A stretch of DNA of 64,000 nt from Pedobacter cryoconitis (GCF_001590605.1 NZ_CP014504.1:2480001-2544000), one strand, 5' to 3'. Positions 1 through 10,560 are shown, counted from the first letter of the stretch. Notes: generated by a model from the sequence alone, not told the origin. Program-made: numbers and translations.

Positions 1-914
1 GCTCCAAGCGGGAATACTGCCATCGCGCCCCTTGTACTTTGTATGGCTGGCCGCGGATAATCACCAGGCAGTTCCAGTGGACTGATACCTACCAGACGAT
101 CCTTCCAATAAGCGATCCGGCGGCCCCAGTGTAACTCTTCTTGCGCACGCTGCCAGATGGAATAATCTCCATATTGCAATCCTGGTGCAGGAAGTATGGT
201 TTTTTCACCTCCTGTATTCATTTGGTAAAGAGAAACCAGTTCCCTGATCAGTATCGAAAGAGACCAGCCATCTGCTGCAATATGATGCAGAAGAATGACC
301 AGCACATGTTCCTGATCCGAGATGCGGATCAAATGTCCGCGCAGCATATGATCTGTCCGGAGATCTATACGGGCTGCCGTTATCGAAGCCAGCAGTGTAG
401 TGAGCCCCGCATCTCCTCCCTGATAATCGGCTATCCTGTTTAAAGACCAGCGATCTTCCTCTAAAATAACCTGAAGAGGATGACCTGCAGCATTCTGCCG
501 GATTACCGTCCGCAAAATTTCATGGCGGTTCACCACTTCTTTAATGGCCAGCTCCAGTGCATCTGCATTAAATTTCCCTGACAAGCGGAAGTACATTGGC
601 ATGTGATAATGCGTACTTCCATTGAGCTGGTCAATCATCCAGAGGCCCTTTTGGCCATAAGACAATGGAATCTCCTCATGCCCCGCTCTGACTGGAATTG
701 GTGAATGATCAAAATCATCAACAGCAGACAGGTCATTACGTAAAAACTCAATGATATCCTGTTTATGTTTTTTTATTTCCTCCAGCAGTTCAGGATCAAT
801 CTGCGTCTGCTCCCCTAAGTCAAGTTTAAGATTATCTTGTTCAAGAAAAACAGAAACACCGTTATTTCTTGCTTTTTTCAACACACCGACAACCTCGTTA
901 AAATCCGTATTCAT
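1..914 (-). CDS. Nonribosomal peptide synthetase, N-terminal part (TubC docking domain + condensation domain), cut by left edge
   Basis: The frame is open from an ATG at 914 to the window edge (304 codons), so only the start of the protein is visible. Residues 1-60 read as a TubC-type N-terminal docking domain, an alpha-beta-beta-alpha fold with the usual GVSVFLEQDNLKLDLGEQ stretch and a charged final helix. From about residue 80 a condensation domain begins (SYGQKGLWMIDQL) and carries the active site HHIAADGW near residue 205. The gene starts 25 bases after the stop of the trimodular NRPS, on the same strand, so the two are surely co-transcribed. The docking domain should receive the C-terminal tail of that protein, making this the next protein in the line. 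The C domain is very like the second C domain of the upstream enzyme, which suggests an LCL-type domain. Downstream adenylation and termination domains are outside the window. Confidence 0.93.
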   Translation of the reverse strand, partial: MNTDFNEVVGVLKKARNNGVSVFLEQDNLKLDLGEQTQIDPELLEEIKKHKQDIIEFLRNDLSAVDDFDHSPIPVRAGHEEIPLSYGQKGLWMIDQLNGSTHYHMPMYFRLSGKFNADALELAIKEVVNRHEILRTVIRQNAAGHPLQVILEEDRWSLNRIADYQGGDAGLTTLLASITAARIDLRTDHMLRGHLIRISDQEHVLVILLHHIAADGWSLSILIRELVSLYQMNTGGEKTILPAPGLQYGDYSIWQRAQEELHWGRRIAYWKDRLVGISPLELPGDYPRPAIQSTRGAMAVFPLG

Positions 915-939
915 AGCTATTTATTTAGGTTATATTGGT

Positions 940-3900
940 TTAAAGGCTAATTACATTGACTCCAAGCCGAACAGTTTTGTTCTGGAGTTCTTCTATATAG
1001 GCTGCTAGTTTAGCTATGCTTTTGCATTGAAATATACTTTTCACCGGAACATTGACCTCCAGCTCTTTTTGTATACTACTGCTTACCCGCATTGCCAGTA
1101 AAGAGTGCCCGCCCAGTTCAAAGAAACTGTCATGGATTCCTATAGGAGAGAGCTGAAGCAGCTCTTCCCAAATACCGACAAGAGCAGATTCCAGCGCTGT
1201 ATCAGCAGGGACATAATTCCTGCTCAGCTGTCCTTTAGTATCTGCTGAAGGCAACGCCTTTTTATCCAGTTTACCATGGGAAGTCAATGGAATCGATTCC
1301 ATCTCTATAAATACACGGGGCACCATATATTCCGGTAATTGAGTTTCCAGGTAAGCCATCAGATTCTCTCTTAAAAAAACACCTGAAGAAACCACATAAC
1401 AAATCAATTGATGATGACCCGCATCCTCTGCTTGCGCCATCACAATACACTGGCTCACTAAACCGCTTTGCTGAATGGCACTTTCTATCTCTCCGAGCTC
1501 AATACGATACCCACGTACCTTAACCTGATCATCTATACGGCCTATAAATTCGATGTTCCCATCTGGAAGCCACCTGCCTGTATCACCTGTTTTATACAAA
1601 CGGCCTTCACCAAAAGTATTGGCAACGAAACGTCCCGCAGTTAATTCTTCGCGGTTCAGATAACCACGGGCAACTCCCGCGCCTGCAATACAAATCTCTC
1701 CCGGTACACCTGCAGGCAACAAATTACCCCCGTTATCCAGGATATGTATTTGCACATTTCCAACCGGCTTACCAATAGAAAGGTATTCGCCGTCTTTTCT
1801 GTTTTTATCGTAAGCATAGACCGTAGCCGTGATCGTACATTCCGTTGGGCCGTAAGCATTATAAAAATCTAATGCTGCATCCTGCGTCCAGCGCTGTGCA
1901 AGCGAAGTGGCACAACGTTCGCCTCCGGCAATCACATGTTTTAAATCTTTTAATCCCTCATCCCGGTTTAACCCACTTAAGAAACTTGGCGTTACATCCA
2001 AATAGGTAATCTTTTCAGCCGCAACAACTTCCATCAGTTTATTGGCATCCATTTGTACTTCTTTGGATATAATGACTAATCCTGCGCCATTTAGTAAAGC
2101 CATAAAAAGCTGTTCAACAAATGGATCAAAAGTGTAATTGGAGAATAAAAGTACCCGGTCGCTGGTCTTGAATTTCAACGACCGCTGGCGGTCACAGATT
2201 AAGTTAACCACGCCTCGATGTTCTATCAATACGCCTTTGGGCTGACCGGTAGATCCTGAGGTATAAATCACATAACATAAATGAGCAGGATGAAGCGCAG
2301 TCGGTACAGGTGTAGTGGACTCCTTTTGGATTAATTCCAGTTCTTCATCCAGTGAAATCACTAAAACTCCCTGTTCATCCAGTAGTTCACGGTGTTGTGC
2401 ACTGCTCAAAGCAATACTTGCCCTGAGATCCGAAAGCATATAGTTAATCCTTTCCTGTGGATATTCCGGATCTATTGGTACATAAGCACCTCCTGCTTTC
2501 AAAATCCCCAGTATACCAATAATCATGTCCATAGAACGCGCGATACAAATTGGCACCAGGGTATCTTCCTGAACTCCTGCCGAACGTAAATAATGTCCCA
2601 GCTGGTTACTCTTGATATCGAGTTCTTTATAAGTTAAATGCTGATCATCCTCAATCAGCGCTACTGCATCTGGGTATTGAGCGGCCTGAGTGGCAAATAG
2701 ATCAACGAGTGTCTGCTGATCAGGATAAGCTGCTGTTGTTGCATTAAATGCACTTAATAAGTCAAGCTCCTGTGCAGGTAATATCGGAACATCAGCAATG
2801 CGCTGCTCGTCATGCTCCAGGTAAGCTTCGAGTACACGATCAAAATAAGCGTGAATGTCAGCCAGTGTTTTACCACTTTTGAGGTCTCTGGTGCGATGAT
2901 AACTGACTACCAGGATATCACCGGTCACACTAACCGAACAATCCAGGTAGGTATTCGTAGCTTCATAGCCGCCAGAAGCATTTTTCTCTTCCTCTTCTTC
3001 TAACTGAAAATGCCCTTGCTTTGCAAATAAGCCTTCTTCTGTATCCATCTGACCATATACATGGAAATTAATATAGTTGAACAGCGTATCAAAGAATGGA
3101 TTACCACTGGAAGATTGTTCGCCGGTTAACTGGGCAATTTCCATTAAAGGCATCCTGTCCCGCTCTTTGAGTGAAGTCAGCTGTTGCTCAATACGTTCAA
3201 AATACGCTTTCCAGGTGAGCTCAGTGTCACCACCGATAAAGCGGAAAGGAATAGTATTTAAAAAGCAACCCAGTACTTTATCTCCATCTTCAGTAAGCGG
3301 ACGTCCATTGGTTACCACGCCCAGGGTTACTTCCTGTTCTGCAGTCAACATATTCAGCATATACTGATAAGCGCCAAGGAACATCCCTTTCAAACTTAAT
3401 CCATCTGCTTTGGTCTTGTCTTTTAAGCGTTGCAGATAATCCAGCTCATAGGCTTTTGCCCAATTGTCATCCGCAACCGTTTCTGTAAACATATCCAACC
3501 GTTTATAATCGGTTAATGACTCTGCCCAGTAAGTCCGGTTATCCTGATTGCGTTTTTCTGAGATACTCTCGATCACAAAATCACGATAGCTCGCTTTTAG
3601 CGGAGTTACCTGAATTTGCGGTCCATTGGCCAGGATCGCCAAATACAGATTATTCAACTCGGTTGTAAATGAAGCAACGCTCCAGCCATCAAACATGGCA
3701 TGATGAAACTGAAACACCAGGATATAATCTTTCAATGTCTGTAATAAACTGATCCGCCATAACTTACCCCGATGTGCAACAAAAGGAATAGCGCGTTCTG
3801 CTGTCAGATAATTATTTAAATAAGCGCCAGACCCATTTTCAGTAAATGAACGAATATCGCGGAATACCAATTCAGGATCTCCTTGCTTATAAACAACTTG

Positions 3901-6900
3901 TACATCTCCAGTATAAACATCCAGATCAAACCTGGTCCGCAAAATGGAATGTTTGGCAACCAGTAATTTTAAAGCTTGTTCAAAAATATCTCTGTTCAGT
4001 GTTAATGGCATTTTAAAAGTCAACTGATCATGATAAACGGCTTGCTCAGGGTTTAGCTGAGAGGCATAAATCATTCCGCTTTGAATATCGCTCATCGGAT
4101 AAACGTCTTCTATCTCTGATTCATCTTCAAACTCTGGCAGCAAACGTGAGCGCAGAGATTCCAGCTCAGCAACTACCGCATCACGAACTGTATGTCCTTT
4201 ATCTTCAGCAACAACCTCATGTCCTGAATCGATCAACGCTGATAAACGGTTGATCGTTGAACATTCATACAGGTCATATAAGCGAATACTATCATTAAAT
4301 GCTTTGCGCAAGCGGCTGATGACCCCAATGGCAATGATAGAATCACCACCAAGCTTAAAGAAATCATCATGGATTCCTAAATCTTCAAGTTCAAGGGACA
4401 GCGCCCAGATATCTTTTACTTTTTGTTCAGTTTCTGTGAGTAAATCCTCGGAATCCACTCTGCTCAAGTGAATAGCATTTGCGTCTGGCAAAGCTTTTTT
4501 ATCCAGTTTACCATTCGCAGTTAACGGAAAAACTTCCATCTCCATGAATACATGCGGCACCATATAATCTGGTAACCGCGTTTCCAGATACGTGACCAAT
4601 CCGTCTCTGTCAAATCTCTGTTCACCAGGAATCACATAACCTACCAGGTGTTTCTGCCCGGATTCATCGGCTGGTGCCAGCACTACGCATTGCCCTGCAA
4701 AACCACTTTGCTGAATAGTACTTTCAATCTCTCCCAGTTCGATACGGTAACCCCTGATTTTCACCTGGTCATCTACCCGGCCTATAAACTCTATATTTCC
4801 ATTGGAAAGCCATCTGCCAATGTCACCTGTTTTATACAAACGGTTACCAATGACAAAAGGATCTTTGATAAATCGTGCCAGGGTCAGTTCTTCCTGATTC
4901 AGATAACCACGTGCGACTCCTGCCCCGCCTACATAAATCTCCCCGGCTACCCCAATTGGTACTGGCTGTGCGAAATTATCCAGTATATAAGCCTGGCGGT
5001 TATTCAGCGGACGACCCAAAGGAATACTTCCTGTTGACTCCATCTCCTGGATAGGGTAACAAATAGAGAAAGTTGTATTTTCAGTTGGGCCATAGCCATT
5101 GATAATAGTTTTATCCGGATAGCATTCCCTGAAACGATTGATATGTGCAACTGATAGTTTTTCGCCACCAACCATAACTGCTGATAAGCCTTCAAATAAA
5201 TCGATATCCACATCAACAAGCAGGTTAAACCAACCTGCTGTAAACCACATCACCGTGATTTTATTTTCTTGCAATACTTCTTTGAATAAATTGTTATCCA
5301 GCAAACTATCAGCAGGACATAAGACCAGACGCCCGCCATTCAGCAACATGCTCCAATACTCAAATGTTGTGGCATCAAAAGAGGCAGAGCCGGCAGATAA
5401 TAATGCATCACGGGAACTTAGCTTAATATAATTTGCACCTGAAATCAAACTGGTCACATTGCGATGGGTAACCAGAACGCCTTTCGGCTGCCCGGTAGAG
5501 CCAGAGGTATACATGACATAGCATAAATGAGCTGGACGAAGAGTTGCAGGCACAGCCGATGCTGGCTCTTTTGTAATAGCTTCATGTTCTCCGTCTAATG
5601 AAATAACGCGGATATGGGTATGCTGCGTAAAAAGCAATGGTTTGCTGAGCTCATTGCTTACCACGATAGCTGCCTGGGTATCAGTTAAGATATAACGAAT
5701 ACGCTCTTGTGGATATTCCGGATCAATTGGCACATAAGCACCACCAGATTTCAGGATACCTAATATTCCAACCATCATCTCTATAGAGCGTGTGATACAG
5801 ATTGGAACCAGTGTATCTTCTCTGACCCCTGCACTGCGCAGATAATGCCCAAGCTGATTACTTTGTTCGTCAAGCGCTTTATAAGTTAAAGTCTGATCCA
5901 GATAAACCAATGCAATTGCATCAGGAGTCTGAGCTGCCTGCCAGCTAAATAAATCTATTAAAGTCTGTTCGTGCGGATAAGCAACTGCCGTATTGTTGAA
6001 ATCAAAAAGCAGTTCTTGCAGTTCTGGTTTACGCAACATGGGCAACTGCGCTATTGTTTGTGCCGGAGCGGCTAAAATAGATTCAAGCAGTTGTTGATAA
6101 TTACCGAACATGCGGTCTATTGTTTCTTCTTTAAACAAATCAGTACAGTATTCTACACTGATTTCAATTCCTGCTGCAGCGGCTACGACAGAAACATTCA
6201 GGTCAAACTGACTGGTTGTACGCCCTGTTTTCTGCGCTTTAAAAACAGCTTCTCCCAAGCGGAACTCTGGTACCTCCGGAATATTCTGTACTGTAAAAAT
6301 GACCTGGTATAAAGGGTTACGGCTTTTATCTCTTTCCTGGCCAACAGCTTCTACAACACGTTCAAAAGGAACATCCTGATATTCATATGCGCTCATTGCA
6401 GTTTCTTTTAGCTGCTGCAGCAAATCCAGAAATGAAGGATTGCCGCCAAGGTTACTTCTCAAAGCCAGTGTATTGGCAAAAAAGCCGATTAACCCTTCCA
6501 ATTCCTGACGTGTCCGTCCTGCAATCACGCTTCCGACACAAATATCATCCTGACCACTGTAGCGGTGCAGCAGAATCTTGAATGCCGACAATAGGGTCAT
6601 GTGTAAGGTAGCTCCATGCGCTGTTGCTAAAAATTGCAATCCTGCCGATAGTTCTGAATTCAATGTAAATACAGCTATGGCGCCTTTTGTACTTTGTATT
6701 AATGGACGTGGATAATCTGCAGGCAATTCCAGCTGACTAGTCCCCTCCAGTTGGTTTTTCCAGTAGGTAATACCACCACCCCATTGAGATTCTTCTTGTG
6801 CACGCTGCCAGATGGAATAATCTCCATATTGTAAAGGAAGTGCAGGTAGTGCTGCTGTTGAGCTTGTGGTCTGCATTTGATAGAAAGAAACCAGCTCCCA

Positions 6901-9900
6901 GATCAATACCGAAACCGACCAGCCGTCGGCTGCGATGTGGTGAAGTATCATTACCAGTACCTGGTCCTGGTCCGAAATCCGGATCAGATGGCCACGCAGC
7001 ATATGATCTGTATGTAGCGCTATGGCTGCTGAGGAAAGCTCAGATAGCAAATCATCCAGTGCGCTTTCGCTATCCGGAACATCATTTATTCTATCCAGTG
7101 ACCAGGTATCTTTTTCTAAAACGAACTGGAAAGGTTGCCCTTCGGCATCCTGACGGATCACTGTTCTTAAAATTTCGTGACGGTTCACGACTTCATTGAT
7201 TGCTTGTTCAAGTGCAGCTGTATTTAGTGTTCCCGACAAACGGAAATACATTGGCATATGATACTGCTTACTTCCACTAAGCTGGTCTATCCGCCAAAGG
7301 CCTTCCTGACCATAAGACAATGGAACTCGCCCATTTCTTTGCGTCATTGGAATAGCAGAATGCGTTGGACTACTGCCTTTATGTTCAGCCACATAGGCTG
7401 CAAGTTGTGCTATATTTTTACATTGGAAGATCTTTTTTACCGGAACATTTACACCAAATTCCTTGTGTATACAACCACTTACCCGCATGGCTTGCAGAGA
7501 ATGTCCGCCCAGTTCGAAGAAATTATCATGGATTCCTATAGGATTAAGCTGAAGCAACTCTTCCCAGATACTGACTAGTCTTAACTCTAATTCGTTGCCT
7601 GCTGCTACATAATCTCTACTCAATTGCTTTTTAATATCTGCTGCAGGCAATGCTTTTTTATCCAGTTTACCATGAGCAGTGAGTGGAAAAGCAGCCATTT
7701 CTACAAAAACATGGGGTACCATATAGGCTGGCAACTGAGTTTCCAGATAAGAGATCAGACTTTGTTTGTCAAAATCCTCTTTTGGGATTAAATAACAAAC
7801 CAGTTGATTGTTGCCAGATTCATCTTCTATAGCGCGCATAACAGTCTGGGCTGCCTGACCACTTTGCTGAACGGCATTTTCAATCTCTCCGAGTTCAATA
7901 CGGTAACCACGCACCTTAACCTGGTCATCTTTACGGCCAACAAATTCAATGTTCCCATCCGGAAGCCAATACCCGATATCACCCGTTTTATATAAACGAC
8001 CTCCATTTGTGTTTCCGAAAATATCCGGAATAAATTGCTCAGCTGTTAATTCTTCACGGTTCAGATAACCCCGGGCTACACCGGCACCTCCTATCCAAAT
8101 TTCCCCCGGTTCACCTAAAGGAAGTAAATTACCATTAGCATCTACGATATGTATTTGTTGATTCCGTGTGGGTTTACCGATAGGAAGGTATTTTCCTTCT
8201 TCGTAATCTTTAGTATATAAATAGATAGTAGAAGTTACCGTACATTCGGTAGGGCCATAAGCGACATAAAACCGCAAATCAGGAAGCTGTCCGGTCCATT
8301 GTTGTGCCAATAAGGTTGTACAGCGCTCTCCGCCAACCATTACCGCTTTTAAACTCCGGAGTGCTTTGTCAAAAGGTACATTCCTTAAAACCCCCGGGGT
8401 ATTCAATATATAAGTAACTTGTTCCTTATTCAGCACGGCAATTAGCGCCTCGGCATCCAGTTGTACTTCTTTTGAAATCAATACCAATCCTGCACCATTT
8501 AGTAAAGCCATAAATAACTGTTCTACAAAAGGGTCAAAAGTATAACTGGTAAATGAAGCTACCCGGTCATTATTGTCAAGCTTTAAAAGCTCCTGACGAT
8601 CATAAAATAAGTTCACGACATTCCGGTGTTCCACCATTACACCCTTAGGCTGGCCAGTAGAACCAGAAGTATAAATTACATAGCATAATTGCTCAGGACG
8701 CAGCTCATTGGCTAAGGAAGAAACAGGTTGCTGCGCAATTTCTTCCCAGTCTGCATCCATTGAAATGACACGAATATCCGCATGATGTTCAAACAGTTTC
8801 TGTTGTGCTGTACTGCTCACTACAATGGTAGCTTCGGTATCTGTCAGCAGAAAGTTCACTCTTTCTTGTGGATATTCCGGATCAATAGGAACATAGGCCC
8901 CTCCTGCTTTCAAAATACCCAGTATGCCAATTATCATCTCTGCTGAACGGTCTATACAAATTGGCACCAGCGTATTTTCCTGCACCCCTGCATGACGCAA
9001 ATAATGTCCGAGCTGATTACTTTTTTGATCCAGCTCACTATAAGTTAATTGCTCATCTTGCGCTAGCACGGCGATCGCATCCGGATGAAGGTTTGCTTGT
9101 GTAGTAAATAGCTGTACAAGATGCTCGTCCAATGGATAATCTGCTGCTGTAGCATTGAAAATTTCCAGGGTTGCCAATTCCTCTGCTGTAATCTCTACCT
9201 TATTTTTCTCTTTTACAAATGCAGGTATCCCTGCCTCAGTATCCACCTCAATTTCTTCAACATTAAGCTGAAGAGCTGGTGTAAACTGTTTCATGATGGC
9301 TAATAACTGTTCAGTAAATAAGGCGATTTCTGTTTCCCGGAAGTATTCATGCCGGAATCCAATGACCAGTTGTAAAGGTTGATCTTCTCCGTGATCAAGC
9401 CACATAATTTCCAGTGGAGTTTGTTGATGTGTGCTAAACCTCACCTCATGAGCGGTTTGAATACCTGCTCCTAAATTAAATGATAAATCAAACACGATAT
9501 GATTAATCACAAAATCAAAGAAAGGCCCTGCCAAAGGATCATGCTTAAAATGTCTGCTCAAATCTCCGGCGATGTAATCAAGATGCCGGTAATCTTCTTT
9601 TTGAGATTGGGCTATAGCCTGAATGAAATCAATTAATTTATTGCCCGGCTGATAATTACCTTCAAATGGAGCAACCCCGGAAAACATTCCTAATATTTCC
9701 CGCTGCTTTTTTTGATTTCGTTTATGGGCAGCTGTACCAAAAAGAGAACGTTCTAACCCATACATTTTAGCCAGGTAAATCACCATTGCGGCCATAGTTA
9801 AATGTTGCAAACGCGCTTGGCTGGCCGTGGCCAATTGAGACAACTGTATTTGCTCCTCTTTTTCCAAAATGCGTGTATAGCACTTGCTTTCTTTCCCCAA

Positions 9901-10560
9901 TTCATCCAATGCATCGTAAACTGGCTGAAGAACAGAAGCTGGCTTCGTCTTTATTTTTGCTTCCCAGTAGGCAGCACTAACCTGATAGGCGTCAGATCCA
10001 TGATTTGCCACTGCTTTTTCCACCTCCTGCAAATAAGAAGGTGAAACAAAAACTTCCTGATCATTATTTAATAAGCTTTTATATTTACTGGAAATATAAT
10101 TCGCCCACACCCGGACACTGTATCCATCAAAAATCAGGTGATGAAACTTAAAATAATAATAATGCGCATTGTCAGCTGCTTTAAGGATATACTGTTCTAC
10201 AGGCAAGCTTGATTTTTCTAATAAAATCGGCTTGTCTTTCTGATTTTCTATCCACTGGAGAATCAGCTCTGCTGGATGGTCGTCCCTGCTAAAATCTATA
10301 AACTGAACAGCGAGTTCGCGTTCGTGCTCAGTAATCTGGTAACCGGGATTAAAATCAGCTGTAGCAATCGCCATTTTAAAAACATCAAAAACCGCAGCAG
10401 AGGAAACGATAGCACTGACAAATTTATCAATGTCTAATGCGCCTGTAATTTTGAAATAGTTATTGATATTGTAATGGGGACTGTTGATATTAATCAGCTG
10501 ATCAATAAAGACATCCTGTTGTGCAGGATGCATAGGAAAGGTGTTGGATGAGAGTTTCAT
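940..10560 (-). CDS. Trimodular nonribosomal peptide synthetase (C-A-PCP x3)
   Basis: 3206 residues in three modules. Module 1: C domain with HHLIFDG near residue 139; A domain with YTSGSTGQPKG near 630; PCP with LGGHS near 1017. Module 2: C domain with HHIAADG near 1206; A domain core near 1683; PCP with LGGDS near 2067. Module 3: C domain with HHAMFDG near 2285; A domain core near 2765; PCP with LGGHS near 3150. There is no epimerase, methyltransferase, reductase or thioesterase domain. Hand-read specificity codes are D-P-E-L-M-G-A-V-T-K (A1, no assignment), D-A-F-W-M-G-G-T-F-K (A2, one residue from the valine code) and D-P-E-D-I-G-A-I-T-K (A3, acidic, perhaps Lys or Orn). The first C domain sits at the very N-terminus, as in chain-initiating domains that take a fatty acyl group, or it may receive from another protein. 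A CmlA-like hydroxylase lies 86 bases upstream and a docking NRPS 25 bases downstream. Family and domain order are certain; substrates are inferred. Confidence 0.97.
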   Translation of the reverse strand: MKLSSNTFPMHPAQQDVFIDQLININSPHYNINNYFKITGALDIDKFVSAIVSSAAVFDVFKMAIATADFNPGYQITEHERELAVQFIDFSRDDHPAELILQWIENQKDKPILLEKSSLPVEQYILKAADNAHYYYFKFHHLIFDGYSVRVWANYISSKYKSLLNNDQEVFVSPSYLQEVEKAVANHGSDAYQVSAAYWEAKIKTKPASVLQPVYDALDELGKESKCYTRILEKEEQIQLSQLATASQARLQHLTMAAMVIYLAKMYGLERSLFGTAAHKRNQKKQREILGMFSGVAPFEGNYQPGNKLIDFIQAIAQSQKEDYRHLDYIAGDLSRHFKHDPLAGPFFDFVINHIVFDLSFNLGAGIQTAHEVRFSTHQQTPLEIMWLDHGEDQPLQLVIGFRHEYFRETEIALFTEQLLAIMKQFTPALQLNVEEIEVDTEAGIPAFVKEKNKVEITAEELATLEIFNATAADYPLDEHLVQLFTTQANLHPDAIAVLAQDEQLTYSELDQKSNQLGHYLRHAGVQENTLVPICIDRSAEMIIGILGILKAGGAYVPIDPEYPQERVNFLLTDTEATIVVSSTAQQKLFEHHADIRVISMDADWEEIAQQPVSSLANELRPEQLCYVIYTSGSTGQPKGVMVEHRNVVNLFYDRQELLKLDNNDRVASFTSYTFDPFVEQLFMALLNGAGLVLISKEVQLDAEALIAVLNKEQVTYILNTPGVLRNVPFDKALRSLKAVMVGGERCTTLLAQQWTGQLPDLRFYVAYGPTECTVTSTIYLYTKDYEEGKYLPIGKPTRNQQIHIVDANGNLLPLGEPGEIWIGGAGVARGYLNREELTAEQFIPDIFGNTNGGRLYKTGDIGYWLPDGNIEFVGRKDDQVKVRGYRIELGEIENAVQQSGQAAQTVMRAIEDESGNNQLVCYLIPKEDFDKQSLISYLETQLPAYMVPHVFVEMAAFPLTAHGKLDKKALPAADIKKQLSRDYVAAGNELELRLVSIWEELLQLNPIGIHDNFFELGGHSLQAMRVSGCIHKEFGVNVPVKKIFQCKNIAQLAAYVAEHKGSSPTHSAIPMTQRNGRVPLSYGQEGLWRIDQLSGSKQYHMPMYFRLSGTLNTAALEQAINEVVNRHEILRTVIRQDAEGQPFQFVLEKDTWSLDRINDVPDSESALDDLLSELSSAAIALHTDHMLRGHLIRISDQDQVLVMILHHIAADGWSVSVLIWELVSFYQMQTTSSTAALPALPLQYGDYSIWQRAQEESQWGGGITYWKNQLEGTSQLELPADYPRPLIQSTKGAIAVFTLNSELSAGLQFLATAHGATLHMTLLSAFKILLHRYSGQDDICVGSVIAGRTRQELEGLIGFFANTLALRSNLGGNPSFLDLLQQLKETAMSAYEYQDVPFERVVEAVGQERDKSRNPLYQVIFTVQNIPEVPEFRLGEAVFKAQKTGRTTSQFDLNVSVVAAAAGIEISVEYCTDLFKEETIDRMFGNYQQLLESILAAPAQTIAQLPMLRKPELQELLFDFNNTAVAYPHEQTLIDLFSWQAAQTPDAIALVYLDQTLTYKALDEQSNQLGHYLRSAGVREDTLVPICITRSIEMMVGILGILKSGGAYVPIDPEYPQERIRYILTDTQAAIVVSNELSKPLLFTQHTHIRVISLDGEHEAITKEPASAVPATLRPAHLCYVMYTSGSTGQPKGVLVTHRNVTSLISGANYIKLSSRDALLSAGSASFDATTFEYWSMLLNGGRLVLCPADSLLDNNLFKEVLQENKITVMWFTAGWFNLLVDVDIDLFEGLSAVMVGGEKLSVAHINRFRECYPDKTIINGYGPTENTTFSICYPIQEMESTGSIPLGRPLNNRQAYILDNFAQPVPIGVAGEIYVGGAGVARGYLNQEELTLARFIKDPFVIGNRLYKTGDIGRWLSNGNIEFIGRVDDQVKIRGYRIELGEIESTIQQSGFAGQCVVLAPADESGQKHLVGYVIPGEQRFDRDGLVTYLETRLPDYMVPHVFMEMEVFPLTANGKLDKKALPDANAIHLSRVDSEDLLTETEQKVKDIWALSLELEDLGIHDDFFKLGGDSIIAIGVISRLRKAFNDSIRLYDLYECSTINRLSALIDSGHEVVAEDKGHTVRDAVVAELESLRSRLLPEFEDESEIEDVYPMSDIQSGMIYASQLNPEQAVYHDQLTFKMPLTLNRDIFEQALKLLVAKHSILRTRFDLDVYTGDVQVVYKQGDPELVFRDIRSFTENGSGAYLNNYLTAERAIPFVAHRGKLWRISLLQTLKDYILVFQFHHAMFDGWSVASFTTELNNLYLAILANGPQIQVTPLKASYRDFVIESISEKRNQDNRTYWAESLTDYKRLDMFTETVADDNWAKAYELDYLQRLKDKTKADGLSLKGMFLGAYQYMLNMLTAEQEVTLGVVTNGRPLTEDGDKVLGCFLNTIPFRFIGGDTELTWKAYFERIEQQLTSLKERDRMPLMEIAQLTGEQSSSGNPFFDTLFNYINFHVYGQMDTEEGLFAKQGHFQLEEEEEKNASGGYEATNTYLDCSVSVTGDILVVSYHRTRDLKSGKTLADIHAYFDRVLEAYLEHDEQRIADVPILPAQELDLLSAFNATTAAYPDQQTLVDLFATQAAQYPDAVALIEDDQHLTYKELDIKSNQLGHYLRSAGVQEDTLVPICIARSMDMIIGILGILKAGGAYVPIDPEYPQERINYMLSDLRASIALSSAQHRELLDEQGVLVISLDEELELIQKESTTPVPTALHPAHLCYVIYTSGSTGQPKGVLIEHRGVVNLICDRQRSLKFKTSDRVLLFSNYTFDPFVEQLFMALLNGAGLVIISKEVQMDANKLMEVVAAEKITYLDVTPSFLSGLNRDEGLKDLKHVIAGGERCATSLAQRWTQDAALDFYNAYGPTECTITATVYAYDKNRKDGEYLSIGKPVGNVQIHILDNGGNLLPAGVPGEICIAGAGVARGYLNREELTAGRFVANTFGEGRLYKTGDTGRWLPDGNIEFIGRIDDQVKVRGYRIELGEIESAIQQSGLVSQCIVMAQAEDAGHHQLICYVVSSGVFLRENLMAYLETQLPEYMVPRVFIEMESIPLTSHGKLDKKALPSADTKGQLSRNYVPADTALESALVGIWEELLQLSPIGIHDSFFELGGHSLLAMRVSSSIQKELEVNVPVKSIFQCKSIAKLAAYIEELQNKTVRLGVNVISL

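Noticed and set aside
2392..10044. Several plus-strand ORFs inside the large NRPS gene (2392, 4648, 6798, 9802 and others)
   Set aside because: They are antisense shadows of a certain coding sequence; no motif, no start context.
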